Source: an uncultured Clostridia bacterium
GTDB taxonomy: Bacteria; Bacillota; Clostridia; Christensenellales; Borkfalkiaceae
DNA: 64,000 nt
Reading direction: 5' to 3'
Assembly (NCBI GenBank): GCA_934796775.1
Contig: CAKVPH010000004.1
Location: 75,518-139,517 of the forward strand
Shown piece after piece: positions 8,569-17,741 of the stretch. Below the pieces are notes generated by a model. It worked only from the letters and a program-made list of their open reading frames with translations. It was not told the origin of the DNA and searched no databases. The stretch's first letter is position 1; each line of letters begins with the position of its first letter. The position numbers and the translations under genes are program-made.

Positions 8569-10215
8569 TTATACGTCTTTAAAACAGCTGCCGCCTATAA
8601 ATTCGCGGAGAAGCGAATTGCATGGGACGTATTCGTCGTCGATATCCTTAAAATATTTCAGCGCTTTCATAAGCCTGTTTGCAGTGATATAATACGGGCT
8701 GTCCGGCTGAATTTTTGAAAGTGCGGGAACTGCATATTTTTTTATAACACAGAGCTCGTAAGTGAGCGCGGAATTGAATACGAAATCGCAATCTTCCTGA
8801 TAAGGATAAATCCAACGGAACTCGCCACGCCTTACCGATGCCCACATATCGATCGTATGCTCTGCTTCGGTTGCTCTGAACTGCCTGTCGCGAACGATTC
8901 TTCTTAATAACCTTAAATCGGTTAAACTTACAGGATTATCGTTATCAAGATTTAATTGCAGTTGCGGAGCTATGTATATTTTAAATTTCTGGTGATTAGG
9001 AATTGCGAACGACAATTTGTCGTTAAGAGCATGAATGCCTTCTATTATTATGGGCGTATGCTCGTCTATTCGGGTAAGTTTTCCGCTGTTAAGCCTGCCT
9101 TCTTTAAAATCGAAAACAGGCAAAGCAACTTCCTTACCGTGAATGAGATCTATCATCTGCTCGTTGAAATATTCAAGATCAAGCGCGTCGATATTTTCAA
9201 AATCCGGCTTGCCGAACTCATCGAGCGGACAATCCTTTTTCTCCTTATAATACATATCGAGCGATATTCTTAGAGGGTTTATTCCCCTTGACATAAGCTC
9301 GATTCTGAGTCTGTTTGAAAAGGTCGTTTTTCCGCTGCTGGAAGGCCCTGCAATGCAGATAAGGCGAATATCGTCGATATTTTCTTCGATTTTACTGCCG
9401 AGTTCGTAAAGCATATCGTTATGACGGGTTTCGCACATATTGATAAAATCAACCTGAGTATCGGCGGCTATATGCCCGTTCATTTTTGCAACGGTTTCGG
9501 CATTGCAGATTTTAGCCCAGTCGTGCGCGGCTTTTAACCCGCGACCAAAAGTGGGTGCGTCTTCAAATACGGGAATTTTTCCGCCCATTTCGGCACGAGG
9601 ATACTGCACGACGATATTACTGCCGTAATTGAATATGTTAAATTGCTTTAAATATCCCGTAGACGGAACCATGTAACCGTACATATAGTTAAGATATCCG
9701 TTGCATTTATAAAAATGGCAAACTTTTTCAGGACGATACTGTAATATTGCGTCTTTATCGTCCGCGCCGATTTTTTTATAAAACTCATGAGCTTCGTCCT
9801 TGCTCATTGCGGCGCGTTCAAACGGAATATCTGCGGCAACAAGCCTTAACATTTCGGCTTTTACCGTTTTAACTAAGTTAAAGTCAACCGCAAAATCTTT
9901 AGGAGAAACAACTTCAACCATAAGCGCACGCGAAACGTTATAGCTTATTCTAATTTTAAGCGCAGGATTTACGTTGAAAAACGCCATTGCTACAAGGTAG
10001 CGCAAACTCGTTTCGTACACTTTTACGGAATCTACCGATTCTAAAGTTAAAAGCTCAACTTCGCAATTAAAACACAATTCGTAATTAAGCTCGCGCAATC
10101 TGTTGTTTACCTTTGCGACGTAATAATTCTTTTTTTCATCATCGCCGATAAGCGATAAAATACTTGTTTTTGCGTCTAAGTCGTAACTTTTGCCGCACAT
10201 TTTTACTGTAAACAT
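8569..10215 (-). CDS. Nucleoside (uridine-like) kinase with TGS and ThrRS-like domains
   Basis: A 548-residue protein of the Gram-positive family that joins an N-terminal TGS-like segment (about 1-60) and a threonyl-tRNA-synthetase second-additional-domain-like region (about 70-270) to a C-terminal uridine kinase domain. The P-loop is GPSSSGKT at residues 290-297, followed by the kinase segments ISLDMYYKEK and IIIEGIHALND. Such proteins are usually annotated as nucleoside kinases or phosphoribulokinase/uridine kinase family; the real substrate is unproven. The start is supported by GGGGTG upstream, and a strong terminator follows. Confidence 0.88.
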   Translation of the reverse strand: MFTVKMCGKSYDLDAKTSILSLIGDDEKKNYYVAKVNNRLRELNYELCFNCEVELLTLESVDSVKVYETSLRYLVAMAFFNVNPALKIRISYNVSRALMVEVVSPKDFAVDFNLVKTVKAEMLRLVAADIPFERAAMSKDEAHEFYKKIGADDKDAILQYRPEKVCHFYKCNGYLNYMYGYMVPSTGYLKQFNIFNYGSNIVVQYPRAEMGGKIPVFEDAPTFGRGLKAAHDWAKICNAETVAKMNGHIAADTQVDFINMCETRHNDMLYELGSKIEENIDDIRLICIAGPSSSGKTTFSNRLRIELMSRGINPLRISLDMYYKEKKDCPLDEFGKPDFENIDALDLEYFNEQMIDLIHGKEVALPVFDFKEGRLNSGKLTRIDEHTPIIIEGIHALNDKLSFAIPNHQKFKIYIAPQLQLNLDNDNPVSLTDLRLLRRIVRDRQFRATEAEHTIDMWASVRRGEFRWIYPYQEDCDFVFNSALTYELCVIKKYAVPALSKIQPDSPYYITANRLMKALKYFKDIDDEYVPCNSLLREFIGGSCFKDV

Positions 10216-10610
10216 TTTTCACCCCTGTTTTTGTTTTGATTGTTTATTATAATATTAGTTATTTTTAACTCTTAGAACACGCAAAAAGCATAAACTTTTT
10301 AAACAGCATAACTTTTGCGTGGGTTAGTATTGTAACACAAAAAAAATCAAATTTCAATACTTTACCAAAAATTTCTTTGCGTTTTTTTATTTTTTTTACG
10401 AGTTTTACCGATAAAAAATAAAAGATCGCTATCTTGATATGCACCTTCAAAAGTTTTTTATCTATATTCAAACTTTTGGGTTCACGTCATTTTTGCGACC
10501 TTGTTTATTTTTGTTATGAGAAAAATTTTTAATTCCCAACGTTTTTTACGGCGGAAATAAGTCGGTTTCTGCTTGTTAAAAAAGTGCGATAATCAACTTA
10601 TAGCCCCACT
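10216..10610. other. Gene-free A+T-rich region
   Basis: Separates galT from the nucleoside kinase. It holds a TATAAT-like box about 30 nt upstream of the kinase start and dispersed-element copy 4 at its right end. No conserved coding or RNA gene is seen. Confidence 0.5.
10588..10603 (+). repeat. Dispersed palindromic element, copy 4 (probable galT terminator)
   Basis: Core variant GATAATCAACTTATAG with both outer arms (AAAGTG on the left, CACTTT on the right). Read on the minus strand, directly after galT, it is a hairpin followed by CACTTTTTT and could end transcription. Confidence 0.75.
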
Positions 10611-12155
10611 TTATCTTATTCCTATATTCAAAAGGAATTTATTAAAAGCGGATATGCCGTCGGAATCCTGCTTGAATACCGCTGTATTTTTTAAGATTTC
10701 GGCGCAAGTTTTATTTACGTAAGAAGTTATTGCAGCTTTTGCCTGCTCTGCATTTGCCATTACGCCGCCTGCCATTAGTTTTTCGATCATAAATCTGTGA
10801 ACGTAAAGCGAGGCTTCGGGATTATTTAATGCCTCTTTATCGTAAGGCGTTTTGCCGGCAAGGATATCCTCCATTTCGGCAAACTGGCGTTTAAGTCTTG
10901 CGGGAAGAATAAACAAGCCCATTGCTTCAATAAGCCCGATACCCTCTTTTTTAATATTGTGATATTCGGGATGAGCATGGAAAATTCCGTCGGGATATTC
11001 TTCGCTCGTGCAGTTGTTGCGTAAAATTATATCAAGGCTGTATCTGTTATCGGGTAAAAATCTTGCCGAAAGAGTGCAGGTGTTATGTCTTACGCCGTCT
11101 TCGCTTGAAATTATGCCCGCTTCTAAACTCGAATATTGTTTCCAACTTTCTATTATCGCGCCTGCAAGTTCGCAAACGGTGTTGCGGTTAAAGCCCGATA
11201 ACCGAATGACGGAATTGTACCAGTTTACCTGCCCTATCTCAACGTCGGGATAGCTTTCGTGTTTAAAGTTTCTTAAAATTTTAGCTCTGTGCATGGGCAG
11301 TTCGTGATAACCGCCCTGATAATGTTCGTGATTTAATATCGAGCCGCCAACTATCGGCAGGTCTGAATTGCTGCCTATAAAATAATGCGGAACGTATTCT
11401 ATAAAATCAAACAGTTTTTCTACGGTGTCACGCGTCATTTTCATGGGCGTATGCTCGCCGGAGAGCAAAATGCAATGCTGATAAAAATATGCGTAAGGCG
11501 AATACTGCATAAACCATTTTTCGCCGTTTAACTGCATTTCAAAGGTTCTTAAATTAGTTCGCGCGGGGTGCGTGAGCGTTCCGCGATACCCTTCGTTTTC
11601 GCGGCAAAGAACGCAGAGCGGATATTTTGTTGTATCCTTGGGCGCGCCGACAAGCTTTATTATGTCCTTGTTGTCCTTTTCGGGTTTTGATAAATTTATG
11701 GTAATTTCAAGCGATTTATCGCCGTCGGTATAATCCCAACCGATATTTTTATCTATTGCCGTTTTGCGTATATAGTTATTTTTTACGGAAAGATTATATA
11801 AATATTCGCAGGCGGCTTTTGCCCCCATTTTTTCGCGCAAGGTGCGCATGCGAAGATTTATTTCCGACGGCTTGGGCGTGATAATGCCGAAAATATACGT
11901 TGCGTAAATTTCTTCATAACCGTCTTGGCAAAGAGTATTTTCAAGCGCGAATTTACATACCTTGTCAAACAGTTCGTCGGGAACGGTCATTTGCGATATG
12001 TATTTGACGTTTAAGTTTGCGTCCGCCATAGGGGAAGTCAAATTAAATTCGCCAAGCAATATATTTCTTGTATAAACTTCGTCAAGCTCGGAAAGATATA
12101 AAAACGTCTTTGCATAACATACAAGCTCTTCGATAAGCATTTTTCCGTCAATCAT
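10611..12155 (-). CDS. galT: UDP-glucose--hexose-1-phosphate uridylyltransferase (Gram-positive GalT2 type)
   Basis: Leloir-pathway enzyme that swaps UMP between UDP-glucose and galactose 1-phosphate. The 514 residues fit the long Firmicutes GalT2 family rather than the short HIT-type E. coli enzyme. Recognisable blocks are YPLCVLCRENEGYRG, FMQYSPYAYFYQHCILL, and FIGSNSDLPIVGGSILNHEHYQGG, which carries the His-x-His active-site motif. A GAGG site precedes the ATG. There is no galK or galE in the window; galT follows a DedA-type gene with a 2-bp gap, so it may be co-transcribed with it. Confidence 0.93.
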   Translation of the reverse strand: MIDGKMLIEELVCYAKTFLYLSELDEVYTRNILLGEFNLTSPMADANLNVKYISQMTVPDELFDKVCKFALENTLCQDGYEEIYATYIFGIITPKPSEINLRMRTLREKMGAKAACEYLYNLSVKNNYIRKTAIDKNIGWDYTDGDKSLEITINLSKPEKDNKDIIKLVGAPKDTTKYPLCVLCRENEGYRGTLTHPARTNLRTFEMQLNGEKWFMQYSPYAYFYQHCILLSGEHTPMKMTRDTVEKLFDFIEYVPHYFIGSNSDLPIVGGSILNHEHYQGGYHELPMHRAKILRNFKHESYPDVEIGQVNWYNSVIRLSGFNRNTVCELAGAIIESWKQYSSLEAGIISSEDGVRHNTCTLSARFLPDNRYSLDIILRNNCTSEEYPDGIFHAHPEYHNIKKEGIGLIEAMGLFILPARLKRQFAEMEDILAGKTPYDKEALNNPEASLYVHRFMIEKLMAGGVMANAEQAKAAITSYVNKTCAEILKNTAVFKQDSDGISAFNKFLLNIGIR

Positions 12156-12157
12156 TT

Positions 12158-13027
12158 TTAATTAAACCTCTGTTTTGCCGCAAATTTACCGTACTTTTGC
12201 GGTTCGTTCGTTGCGCTTAAAACTCGCGCAATATTTTTATTTTTTGTTTTTTTACGTGCGAAAGGCTTATACGTCACGCCTTTTGCAACTTTATTGCGTT
12301 TACCGCATTTAAATGCGTTTTTAAGTTTTCTGAATTTATCCGAAATAAATCTTTCTATTTTTTCGCCGCGTTTCATTATAAAAGCCGCTGAAAAAATGGC
12401 AATAACAATTAAAACGCACCAACATATTATTCCGCCCACGGTGTTGTACGGAATTATTTTGCCGTCCGCAATCGCAGCTACCGTAAAGATAGAAAACGTT
12501 CTTGCAGTAAGAGTTAAAAGAATAAAAGACCTTCTTTCGACGCCCATTATTCCCGCGGCAAAACATAATACGTCGTCAGGAAAGCACGGGAGCAAAAACA
12601 TAGTAAAAAGTGCTATTTTATCCTTGCCTTTTATCGCGTTAATCGACTTATTGAGGGCTTTTTCGCCCACGAGCCAACAAACGGCTTTATGACCGAAACG
12701 CCGCCCTATTTCGTACGCTATAACAGATCCCGAAAGTATCCCCGTTACCGAGTAAAGTCCGCCCAAAAGCCAACCGAACATATAAACTCCGGCGGCAACG
12801 GCAACAGCCCCCGGAATGGGCAGCAACACCACTTGCAGAATCTGAAGAAGTATAAATGCGGGAACGGCGAAAAGACCGTAACCGGATATGTTTTTGCGAA
12901 AACTTTCCGTATCGCCGAATTTTTCGCCAAACCCCGAAATATTAAACAGCCAGATAACCGCAAAAACAATTATAAGTCCCGTCAGAACAAACACAAGCAA
13001 CCGCACTATAAAAGAAGCGTCTTTCAT
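12158..13027 (-). CDS. DedA/VTT-domain (TVP38/TMEM64-like) membrane protein
   Basis: Integral membrane protein of the VTT (SNARE-associated) fold, a family linked to lipid or undecaprenyl-phosphate movement. Several hydrophobic segments surround the conserved blocks LPIPGAVAVAAGVYMFGWLLGGLYS and LFTMFLLPCFPDDVLCFAAGIMGV. The C-terminus is long and basic. The frame is open from an ATG at 13126 inside the preceding HNH gene, but the first 33 codons there look unlike the family. I therefore place the start at the ATG at 13027, although no strong ribosome-binding site decides it. The frame contains a copy of the dispersed element (NKSIN). Confidence 0.8.
   Translation of the reverse strand: MKDASFIVRLLVFVLTGLIIVFAVIWLFNISGFGEKFGDTESFRKNISGYGLFAVPAFILLQILQVVLLPIPGAVAVAAGVYMFGWLLGGLYSVTGILSGSVIAYEIGRRFGHKAVCWLVGEKALNKSINAIKGKDKIALFTMFLLPCFPDDVLCFAAGIMGVERRSFILLTLTARTFSIFTVAAIADGKIIPYNTVGGIICWCVLIVIAIFSAAFIMKRGEKIERFISDKFRKLKNAFKCGKRNKVAKGVTYKPFARKKTKNKNIARVLSATNEPQKYGKFAAKQRFN
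12638..12653 (+). repeat. Dispersed palindromic element, copy 5 (inside the DedA-like gene)
   Basis: Variant GTTAATCGACTTATTG followed by AGGGCTTTTT. It lies antisense in the membrane-protein gene and is read as NKSIN, the same frame as the YKSII copies. Confidence 0.55.
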
Positions 13028-13067
13028 ATAACGATTATATTCGCGCGGACTTGTTTTTAAAACCTTT

Positions 13068-13547
13068 TCAAGAGTCTTTCTTTTTCTCTTTTCGATCCAG
13101 AATATCTTTAATGAACGACACGTCAAGTTTCCATTCGCTCACCTGATTAAGCCGTTTGTGATATTCGTTTGCTTTGCCGAGTTCGCGCCGATAATCCGCA
13201 TAAGTACAGTTATTCACTCTGCAAAAGTGTGCGATAGCCTGCTCTTCACGGTCAAAAAGTTGCGTTCTGCCGATATGAATTACAGAATGACATTCATGGC
13301 ATACCGCAAGTATATCGTCGAGTTTCTGAATTTGATTTTCCTCGTCATACGACCATTTTTCATGTGCTTCGAGCCTGTTTACATGTCTGCCGCATATCAT
13401 ACACCTGCCGTTTGCGCGGGCATATGCGTCTTTTCTGATAATATCCCAAATTTTGGCAGGCAGTGCGCTTCTTAAATTCGAGTACCAGCAACTGTCCGGC
13501 ACGGGCATCATTTTAAGTTTGTAAGTTTTCTCCTGATTATCCTGCAT
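13068..13547 (-). CDS. HNH-type zinc-finger nuclease-like protein
   Basis: 159 residues with an HNH/McrA-like core: CMICGRHVNRLEAHEKW, then DDILAVCHECHSVIHIG. Two CxxC pairs should bind zinc, and the LEAHE and CHSVIH histidines correspond to the HNH catalytic positions. The rest is helical and charged. Such stand-alone proteins are common in Clostridia; target and role are unknown. It sits between a lipoprotein gene and the DedA-like gene on the same strand. Its ATG lacks a clear Shine-Dalgarno sequence. Confidence 0.75.
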   Translation of the reverse strand: MQDNQEKTYKLKMMPVPDSCWYSNLRSALPAKIWDIIRKDAYARANGRCMICGRHVNRLEAHEKWSYDEENQIQKLDDILAVCHECHSVIHIGRTQLFDREEQAIAHFCRVNNCTYADYRRELGKANEYHKRLNQVSEWKLDVSFIKDILDRKEKKKDS

Positions 13548-13566
13548 AACAAGTTTTTGTATTAAA

Positions 13567-14181
13567 TTACGCTTTGGTCTTTATATATTCGAGCGGGAAT
13601 TTATCCTGTTCGTCAATAATGTTATACGCGGGATATTTGTTATAAGCTATATCGTTTTCGTCAAGTTTGTCAAGCGTTGCTCTGTCGTAAATGTTTGCAG
13701 ATTTATCCGAGGTGGAGCTTTTTACTCCGCCCTGCATAAACGTGAGCGAGGCAAGTTTAGCGTCGCTGTTTATAAAGCAGATTTCGTTAAACTTCATGCT
13801 GTCTATTACGGAAACCACAACTTTAGTACATTCGATCGCAGTATCAAAGTAAGCGTTAAGCCAACCGCTTTCGCTCTTTTTTAACGCGTCGGAAGAAATT
13901 CTGTACGTCCAGGTCTTTTTTAAAGTAGACGATTTGTAGAACTGCAGCGTTACGTCTACGCCGTTACCAGATATATCCGAAACGTTAAGCCAGACTTCGC
14001 CTATTTTCACATAGGAAGAACCGAAAGATAATTCCGAAACGAAAGTCAGTCTGGAATCGGCGGCTTGTTTAGCCTTGATCTCCCAGTAGCTGTACTCGGT
14101 TTTGTTACCGCAGCCTGCAAACGCAAACGTCATGCCGAAAGCGAGAAGCAAAGTTATAAGAAGCGAAATTACTTTTTTCAT
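13567..14181 (-). CDS. Putative lipoprotein of unknown function
   Basis: The best start is the ATG at 14181, preceded by CGGAG. It gives a typical lipoprotein signal peptide MKKVISLLITLLLAFGMTF with lipobox FAGC and lipidated Cys 24. An upstream ATG at 14214 would add 11 unlikely residues. The mature 180 residues look beta-rich (alternating hydrophobics such as VKIGEVWLNVSDI and VDVTLQFYKSS), perhaps a carbohydrate-binding-like sandwich, but I recognise no family. It heads a run of minus-strand genes with the HNH and DedA-like proteins. Confidence 0.7.
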   Translation of the reverse strand: MKKVISLLITLLLAFGMTFAFAGCGNKTEYSYWEIKAKQAADSRLTFVSELSFGSSYVKIGEVWLNVSDISGNGVDVTLQFYKSSTLKKTWTYRISSDALKKSESGWLNAYFDTAIECTKVVVSVIDSMKFNEICFINSDAKLASLTFMQGGVKSSTSDKSANIYDRATLDKLDENDIAYNKYPAYNIIDEQDKFPLEYIKTKA

Positions 14182-14280
14182 AATAATCTCCGTGTGTTTT
14201 GCGCCTTGGCGCATTTTACCTTTATTTATATTTTTATTTGTTTTTATTAAAGTATGTAAAAGTTCAACCTGAAAATATGC

Positions 14281-14296
14281 GATAATCGACTTATAG
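14281..14296 (+). repeat. Dispersed palindromic element, copy 6
   Basis: Exact core GATAATCGACTTATAG followed by GCGCACTTTTTA. It stands 15 nt past the nrdR stop and could act as its terminator. Confidence 0.85.
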
Positions 14297-14311
14297 GCGC
14301 ACTTTTTAATT

Positions 14312-14770
14312 TTACTTGATTTCGGATTTCAACTTTTTAAGTTCTTTCATAAAAGATTGCAAATCCGCAAATTGACGATAAACCGAAGCGAAACGAACGT
14401 AAGCTACTTCGTCCACCTGTGCAAGCCTGTTCATAACCATTTCGCCTATTTCCTTAGAAGAAATTTCCTGCACCATAGAGTTTGATATCTGTTTTTGAAT
14501 ATCTTCTACGATATCGTCGATTTTCTGCATGGGAACGGGGCGTTTTTCGCAGGCTTTCATAATGCCGCATTTGATTTTGGACGGATCGAACAGCTGCCTT
14601 GCTCCGTTCATTTTAACCACGAAAACCGGAGTAGTTTCTATAGTTTCGTGCGTGGTAAAACGCTTTCCGCAGCGTTCGCACTCTCTTCTTCTTCTGATAG
14701 TAGTTCCGTCTTCGCTAAGGCGGGAATCTATTACGCGGCTTTCAAGACAACCGCAATACTGACATTTCAT
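14312..14770 (-). CDS. nrdR: Transcriptional repressor NrdR
   Basis: Repressor of ribonucleotide reductase genes. The 152 residues comprise the N-terminal zinc ribbon (Cys 3, 6, 31, 34 in MKCQYCGC and ECERCGKRF) and an ATP-cone domain ([25 protein letters not shown]), ending in [16 protein letters not shown]. Length is exactly as expected. A GGAGG site precedes the start. In many Clostridia it is linked to other genes; here it stands alone, divergent from a DUF1294 gene. No NrdR box or nrd operon is in the window. Confidence 0.97.
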   Translation of the reverse strand: MKCQYCGCLESRVIDSRLSEDGTTIRRRRECERCGKRFTTHETIETTPVFVVKMNGARQLFDPSKIKCGIMKACEKRPVPMQKIDDIVEDIQKQISNSMVQEISSKEIGEMVMNRLAQVDEVAYVRFASVYRQFADLQSFMKELKKLKSEIK

Positions 14771-14869
14771 TTATCGTTAATTCCTCCGATTTTACAAGCG
14801 CGTCGGCTGAAAATCGCCGATTTACGGGTAAAAAGGCATATATTTTGCTTTTCTCGGCAAACTGTTTAT

Positions 14870-15184
14870 ATGCTTGTTTTTATTAAAATAATCGTTATAG
14901 TTTATTATATAGCCATAAACGTTTACGGTTTTATACTTATACTTTTGCAGCGCAAAGCGCACGAGGAATGCTCCGACAGCCGCGTTTCGGACGGAAAACT
15001 GTTCGTAGCGGGCGCACTTGGCGGCGCGGCGGGCGTTTACATTGCCATGTTTGTTTTTAAATACAGACTTTCAAGCCTGTTTTTAATGGTCGCAATGCCC
15101 GTGCTTATAACCATAAACATATACATTCTGATCTTCGGATTCTACAACAATTTCTGGCTTATAGAAAACGAATTGTATTACTGA
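14870..15184 (+). CDS. DUF1294-family small membrane protein
   Basis: 104 residues with three to four hydrophobic helices. The conserved DUF1294 core is visible: NVYGFILILLQRKAHEE, VSDGKLFVAGALGGAAGVYIAMFVF, then a last helix LFLMVAMPVLITINIYILIF. A much longer in-frame extension back to 14495 only overlaps nrdR antisense, so I start at the ATG at 14870, although no clear Shine-Dalgarno sequence supports it. Function of the family is unknown. It is divergent from nrdR. Confidence 0.8.
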   Translation: MLVFIKIIVIVYYIAINVYGFILILLQRKAHEECSDSRVSDGKLFVAGALGGAAGVYIAMFVFKYRLSSLFLMVAMPVLITINIYILIFGFYNNFWLIENELYY

Positions 15185-15227
15185 AAAAAATTCGTTTTTA
15201 ATTTATTTTGCGAATTTTAAAATTATT

Positions 15228-15764
15228 TTACCGCTTATTTGCCTTATACCACAAGAGCGCAACAACCGTTTTCCCGTCAAAAATCTCGCCGTTTTCCATC
15301 ATTTTAAAGGCTTTTTCTTTTTCGATCCAAACGGTTTCCAAAACCTCGTCTGCATCTAAATGAATTTTACCTTCTATAAAAGTATCGGCATAATAAACCC
15401 ATATTATCTCGTCGGAATACCCCGGCGACACGCAAAACGAAGCTATTTGTTTTAAATTGTCGGTTTCAAGCCCGCATTCTTCAGAAAGTTCGCGCTTTGC
15501 CGTGATTTCGGGCGGCTCGCCTTTTTCGCGCTTGCCCGCGGGAATTTCAAGTATCTCTTTCCCGAACGGATGGCGATACTGCGAAACAAAGGCAAATTTG
15601 CCGTCTTTTTCGGCAAGAACAGCAGCTCCGCCGCTATGACGAACGTATTCTCTTTTGGCGCAAACGTCGCCGATTTTTACACTGTCTTTATAAAGGCTTA
15701 TTACCCTTCCGTCGTATATAAGTTCGCTTGACAGCGTTTTATATTTATCACTCATTTTTTGCAT
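15228..15764 (-). CDS. Nudix hydrolase, ADP-ribose pyrophosphatase-like
   Basis: Hydrolyses a nucleoside diphosphate linked to another group, most likely ADP-ribose. A complete Nudix box runs over residues 77-99: GKREKGEPPEITAKRELSEE followed by CGL, matching Gx5Ex7REUxEExGU. An IPAG motif stands just before it, as in ADP-ribose pyrophosphatases, and an SPGYSDEIIWVYYA strand after it. Start choice is open: a TTG at 15776, ATG at 15764 and ATG at 15755 are in frame and none has a clear ribosome-binding site. It follows the unknown gene at 15779 almost without a gap, suggesting an operon. Confidence 0.9.
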   Translation of the reverse strand: MQKMSDKYKTLSSELIYDGRVISLYKDSVKIGDVCAKREYVRHSGGAAVLAEKDGKFAFVSQYRHPFGKEILEIPAGKREKGEPPEITAKRELSEECGLETDNLKQIASFCVSPGYSDEIIWVYYADTFIEGKIHLDADEVLETVWIEKEKAFKMMENGEIFDGKTVVALLWYKANKR

Positions 15765-15778
15765 GTATAAATTCAAGC

Positions 15779-16588
15779 TTATAAAATATTGCAGAACTTT
15801 AAAATACGCTCTATGTCTTCAACGTCGCTTTGCAGGCGTTTAAAGCTTAAAATAGCGTATTTATAGCTGATAAAAGTGGTTTTTACCTGTTCTTTACTCC
15901 CCTTAAACAAGCAATCGCGGAAAGATTCAAGCAAAATGAACAGATCGCGTTTTTCGTTTTCCTTGATTTTGCCGTGAATAATTTTTGATTTTTCTTCGGT
16001 AATTATCTTTTGTATGTCGCTGTAACAAGTAAGATAATTACGGCGCGGCTGATTTTCGTCGTACACAAGCTCGCGCGAGGCTTTATTCTCTTCAGGGTCG
16101 CAACTCTTTTCCATGCCGAAATTTTCATCGGTAAACAAGGAAGAGTGAACGTCAGAATCATCTACCGGGCGGCTGAGTTCAAGCATCTGCTCGGCAACTT
16201 CTACAATCGCAAGTTTAAAAGGCGTTAAAAACAACGCGGCAAAATTGCGATAGCTCCTGTCAACGTAGTCGTTTTTATAGTTGTTTGAAAGCACGCTTAA
16301 AAGCTCAAGCTCTTTTGAATCGATAGCCGCAAGAACAGAAAAACCGAACGCTATCAACGTTTTTTTGTCTTCGGTAGGATACGGATTTTGCGATTCGGTA
16401 TAGCGGGAGTAAATATTTTCAAAATCAAAATCCTGCATACAGAAAGTAATCAGTTCAAAAAACATTTTAGACGAAGTAAGAGCTTTTAAAACGTCTTTTA
16501 TTCTGGACGCAGTCAAAAGATAACTGCTGTCAATCAGCTTGTCCATTTTTTCGGAAAAGTTATTTATAGACTGTTTTCTTGTCACCAT
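15779..16588 (-). CDS. Unknown helical protein upstream of the Nudix gene
   Basis: About 269 residues, hydrophilic and mostly helical, without signal peptide, membrane segment or motif I know. The C-terminal part is rich in Lys/Glu with coiled-coil character. A GGAGG stands 5 nt before a TTG (16594) and 11 nt before an ATG (16588), so the start is one of these two. The 2-bp spacing to the Nudix gene points to translational coupling. Confidence 0.65.
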   Translation of the reverse strand: MVTRKQSINNFSEKMDKLIDSSYLLTASRIKDVLKALTSSKMFFELITFCMQDFDFENIYSRYTESQNPYPTEDKKTLIAFGFSVLAAIDSKELELLSVLSNNYKNDYVDRSYRNFAALFLTPFKLAIVEVAEQMLELSRPVDDSDVHSSLFTDENFGMEKSCDPEENKASRELVYDENQPRRNYLTCYSDIQKIITEEKSKIIHGKIKENEKRDLFILLESFRDCLFKGSKEQVKTTFISYKYAILSFKRLQSDVEDIERILKFCNIL

Positions 16589-16760
16589 ACCCAAGATTAC
16601 CTCCCGTAAGACTATATTTTATTATAACATAAGTAAAAAAATAAAACAATTATTTGATAGAAAAAATATCGTTTTGCCGCCGTAAAAATGCCCGACCTTA
16701 AAAAAGGTTGTTTTATTGCAAGCAATTTTGCGATATTTATAATAAATTTATTAAAAACTA

Positions 16761-16789
16761 TTGATTTTTTTTATATTTTCGTATATAAT
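16761..16789 (+). promoter_or_regulatory. Sigma-A promoter of the HPr-like gene
   Basis: TTGATT, 17-nt spacer, TATAAT. The predicted start near 16796 leaves a leader of about 23 nt with a CGGAGG ribosome-binding site before the ATG at 16819. Confidence 0.75.
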
Positions 16790-16818
16790 ATCTGCGATGA
16801 AATATCGGAGGTTACATT

Positions 16819-17061
16819 ATGAAATCGATCAGAATATCTTTACAGATGGCATCACAAGTCAAAAAATTCGTATCAATAGTACAAAACTATGCGTTTGAAA
16901 TAGATTTACGTTGCGACAGATACGTTGTTGACGCTAAGTCCATACTCGGAATTTTCAGTCTGGATCTTTCCAAGCCCATCAACGTTGAAATTCACGCCGA
17001 CGATAAGAACGCCGCAGAATGCGATAAGCTTATCGAAGAACTCAAACAGTTTGCCGTATAA
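16819..17061 (+). CDS. HPr-family protein without the phosphorylatable histidine
   Basis: 80 residues with the HPr fold pattern. The second conserved region VDAKSILGIFSLDLSKPINVEI matches HPr around its regulatory Ser (KSI-L-G). The first active site, normally HARPA, reads MASQV, so the His that accepts phosphate from enzyme I is missing. It therefore cannot be a normal PTS carrier; a regulatory or structural paralogue is more likely. Such His-less HPr-like proteins are widespread in Clostridia. It is the first gene of a plus-strand run with DUF4364 and a TSCPD protein. Confidence 0.85.
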   Translation: MKSIRISLQMASQVKKFVSIVQNYAFEIDLRCDRYVVDAKSILGIFSLDLSKPINVEIHADDKNAAECDKLIEELKQFAV

Positions 17062-17200
17062 TTTTTTAGCAGACTTAAACGTTTACAACAAAGGCGGCTG
17101 AATCGTCCACCGCGTTTTTGCGCGCGGGTACGCTTTGGCTGTTTTGTTATGGCATTATTAGTTGTTGATAAAACACTTTAAATGCTTTGGCGGAGGATTT

Positions 17201-17728
17201 ATGCAAGTCAAAGGCGACGCACTTTTAAACAAGTTAATATTGTTGTTCGTCTTCGACAAAATGGAATGTCCGCTGACGGAAAATACGATACTCGACATTT
17301 GCTGTTCTTCAAACAACTGGATATCGTACATGGATTGCAAGCCGATAATAAATCAACTTATCGACCACGGTTTTATATATAAACTCCCCCCGTCCGGAGG
17401 AGAAGCTCTTTACAGCATTACACCGGACGGCAGAGTATGCCTTGCGGATTTTTTTGTACAGATCCCTTCGTCTGTAAGGGAAAACATATCCCGATTTGTT
17501 AAAGCAAACTGTTTGAAATACAAAAAACGTCAGGAGTTCGTTGCCGACTATTATATGAATAAGGACGGCACTTATACGGTCAATTTAAAGATAATGGAAC
17601 CCGCGCATGCGGTTTTAGAGCTTAAATTGGTCGTTCCTAGCCGATTAACGGCAAAAAATATATATAAACGCTGGGAAGAAAAAGGTATGATTATTTTAGA
17701 TTTGCTCTATGATAATCTTGTGGAATAA
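17201..17728 (+). CDS. DUF4364-family protein (winged-helix-like)
   Basis: The ATG at 17201 has an ideal GGAGG upstream; an earlier in-frame ATG at 17162 has none and is rejected. The 175 residues start with a helix-turn-helix-like region (DALLNKLILLFVFDKMECPLTE) and LIDHGFIYKLP, then SITPDGRVCLADFF, followed by a C-terminal alpha/beta part. This is the pattern of DUF4364, a Clostridia family thought to be transcription factors. Target genes are unknown. Confidence 0.8.
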   Translation: MQVKGDALLNKLILLFVFDKMECPLTENTILDICCSSNNWISYMDCKPIINQLIDHGFIYKLPPSGGEALYSITPDGRVCLADFFVQIPSSVRENISRFVKANCLKYKKRQEFVADYYMNKDGTYTVNLKIMEPAHAVLELKLVVPSRLTAKNIYKRWEEKGMIILDLLYDNLVE

Positions 17729-17741
17729 CGGAGGTATAAAA

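Noticed and set aside
10265..10471. Lys/Phe-rich reading frame upstream of the nucleoside kinase
   Set aside because: Low-complexity A+T-rich DNA translates this way; no ribosome-binding site and no similarity.
14495..14869. 5' extension of the DUF1294 gene
   Set aside because: This stretch is antisense to nrdR and its translation has no conserved features; the family starts at the ATG at 14870.
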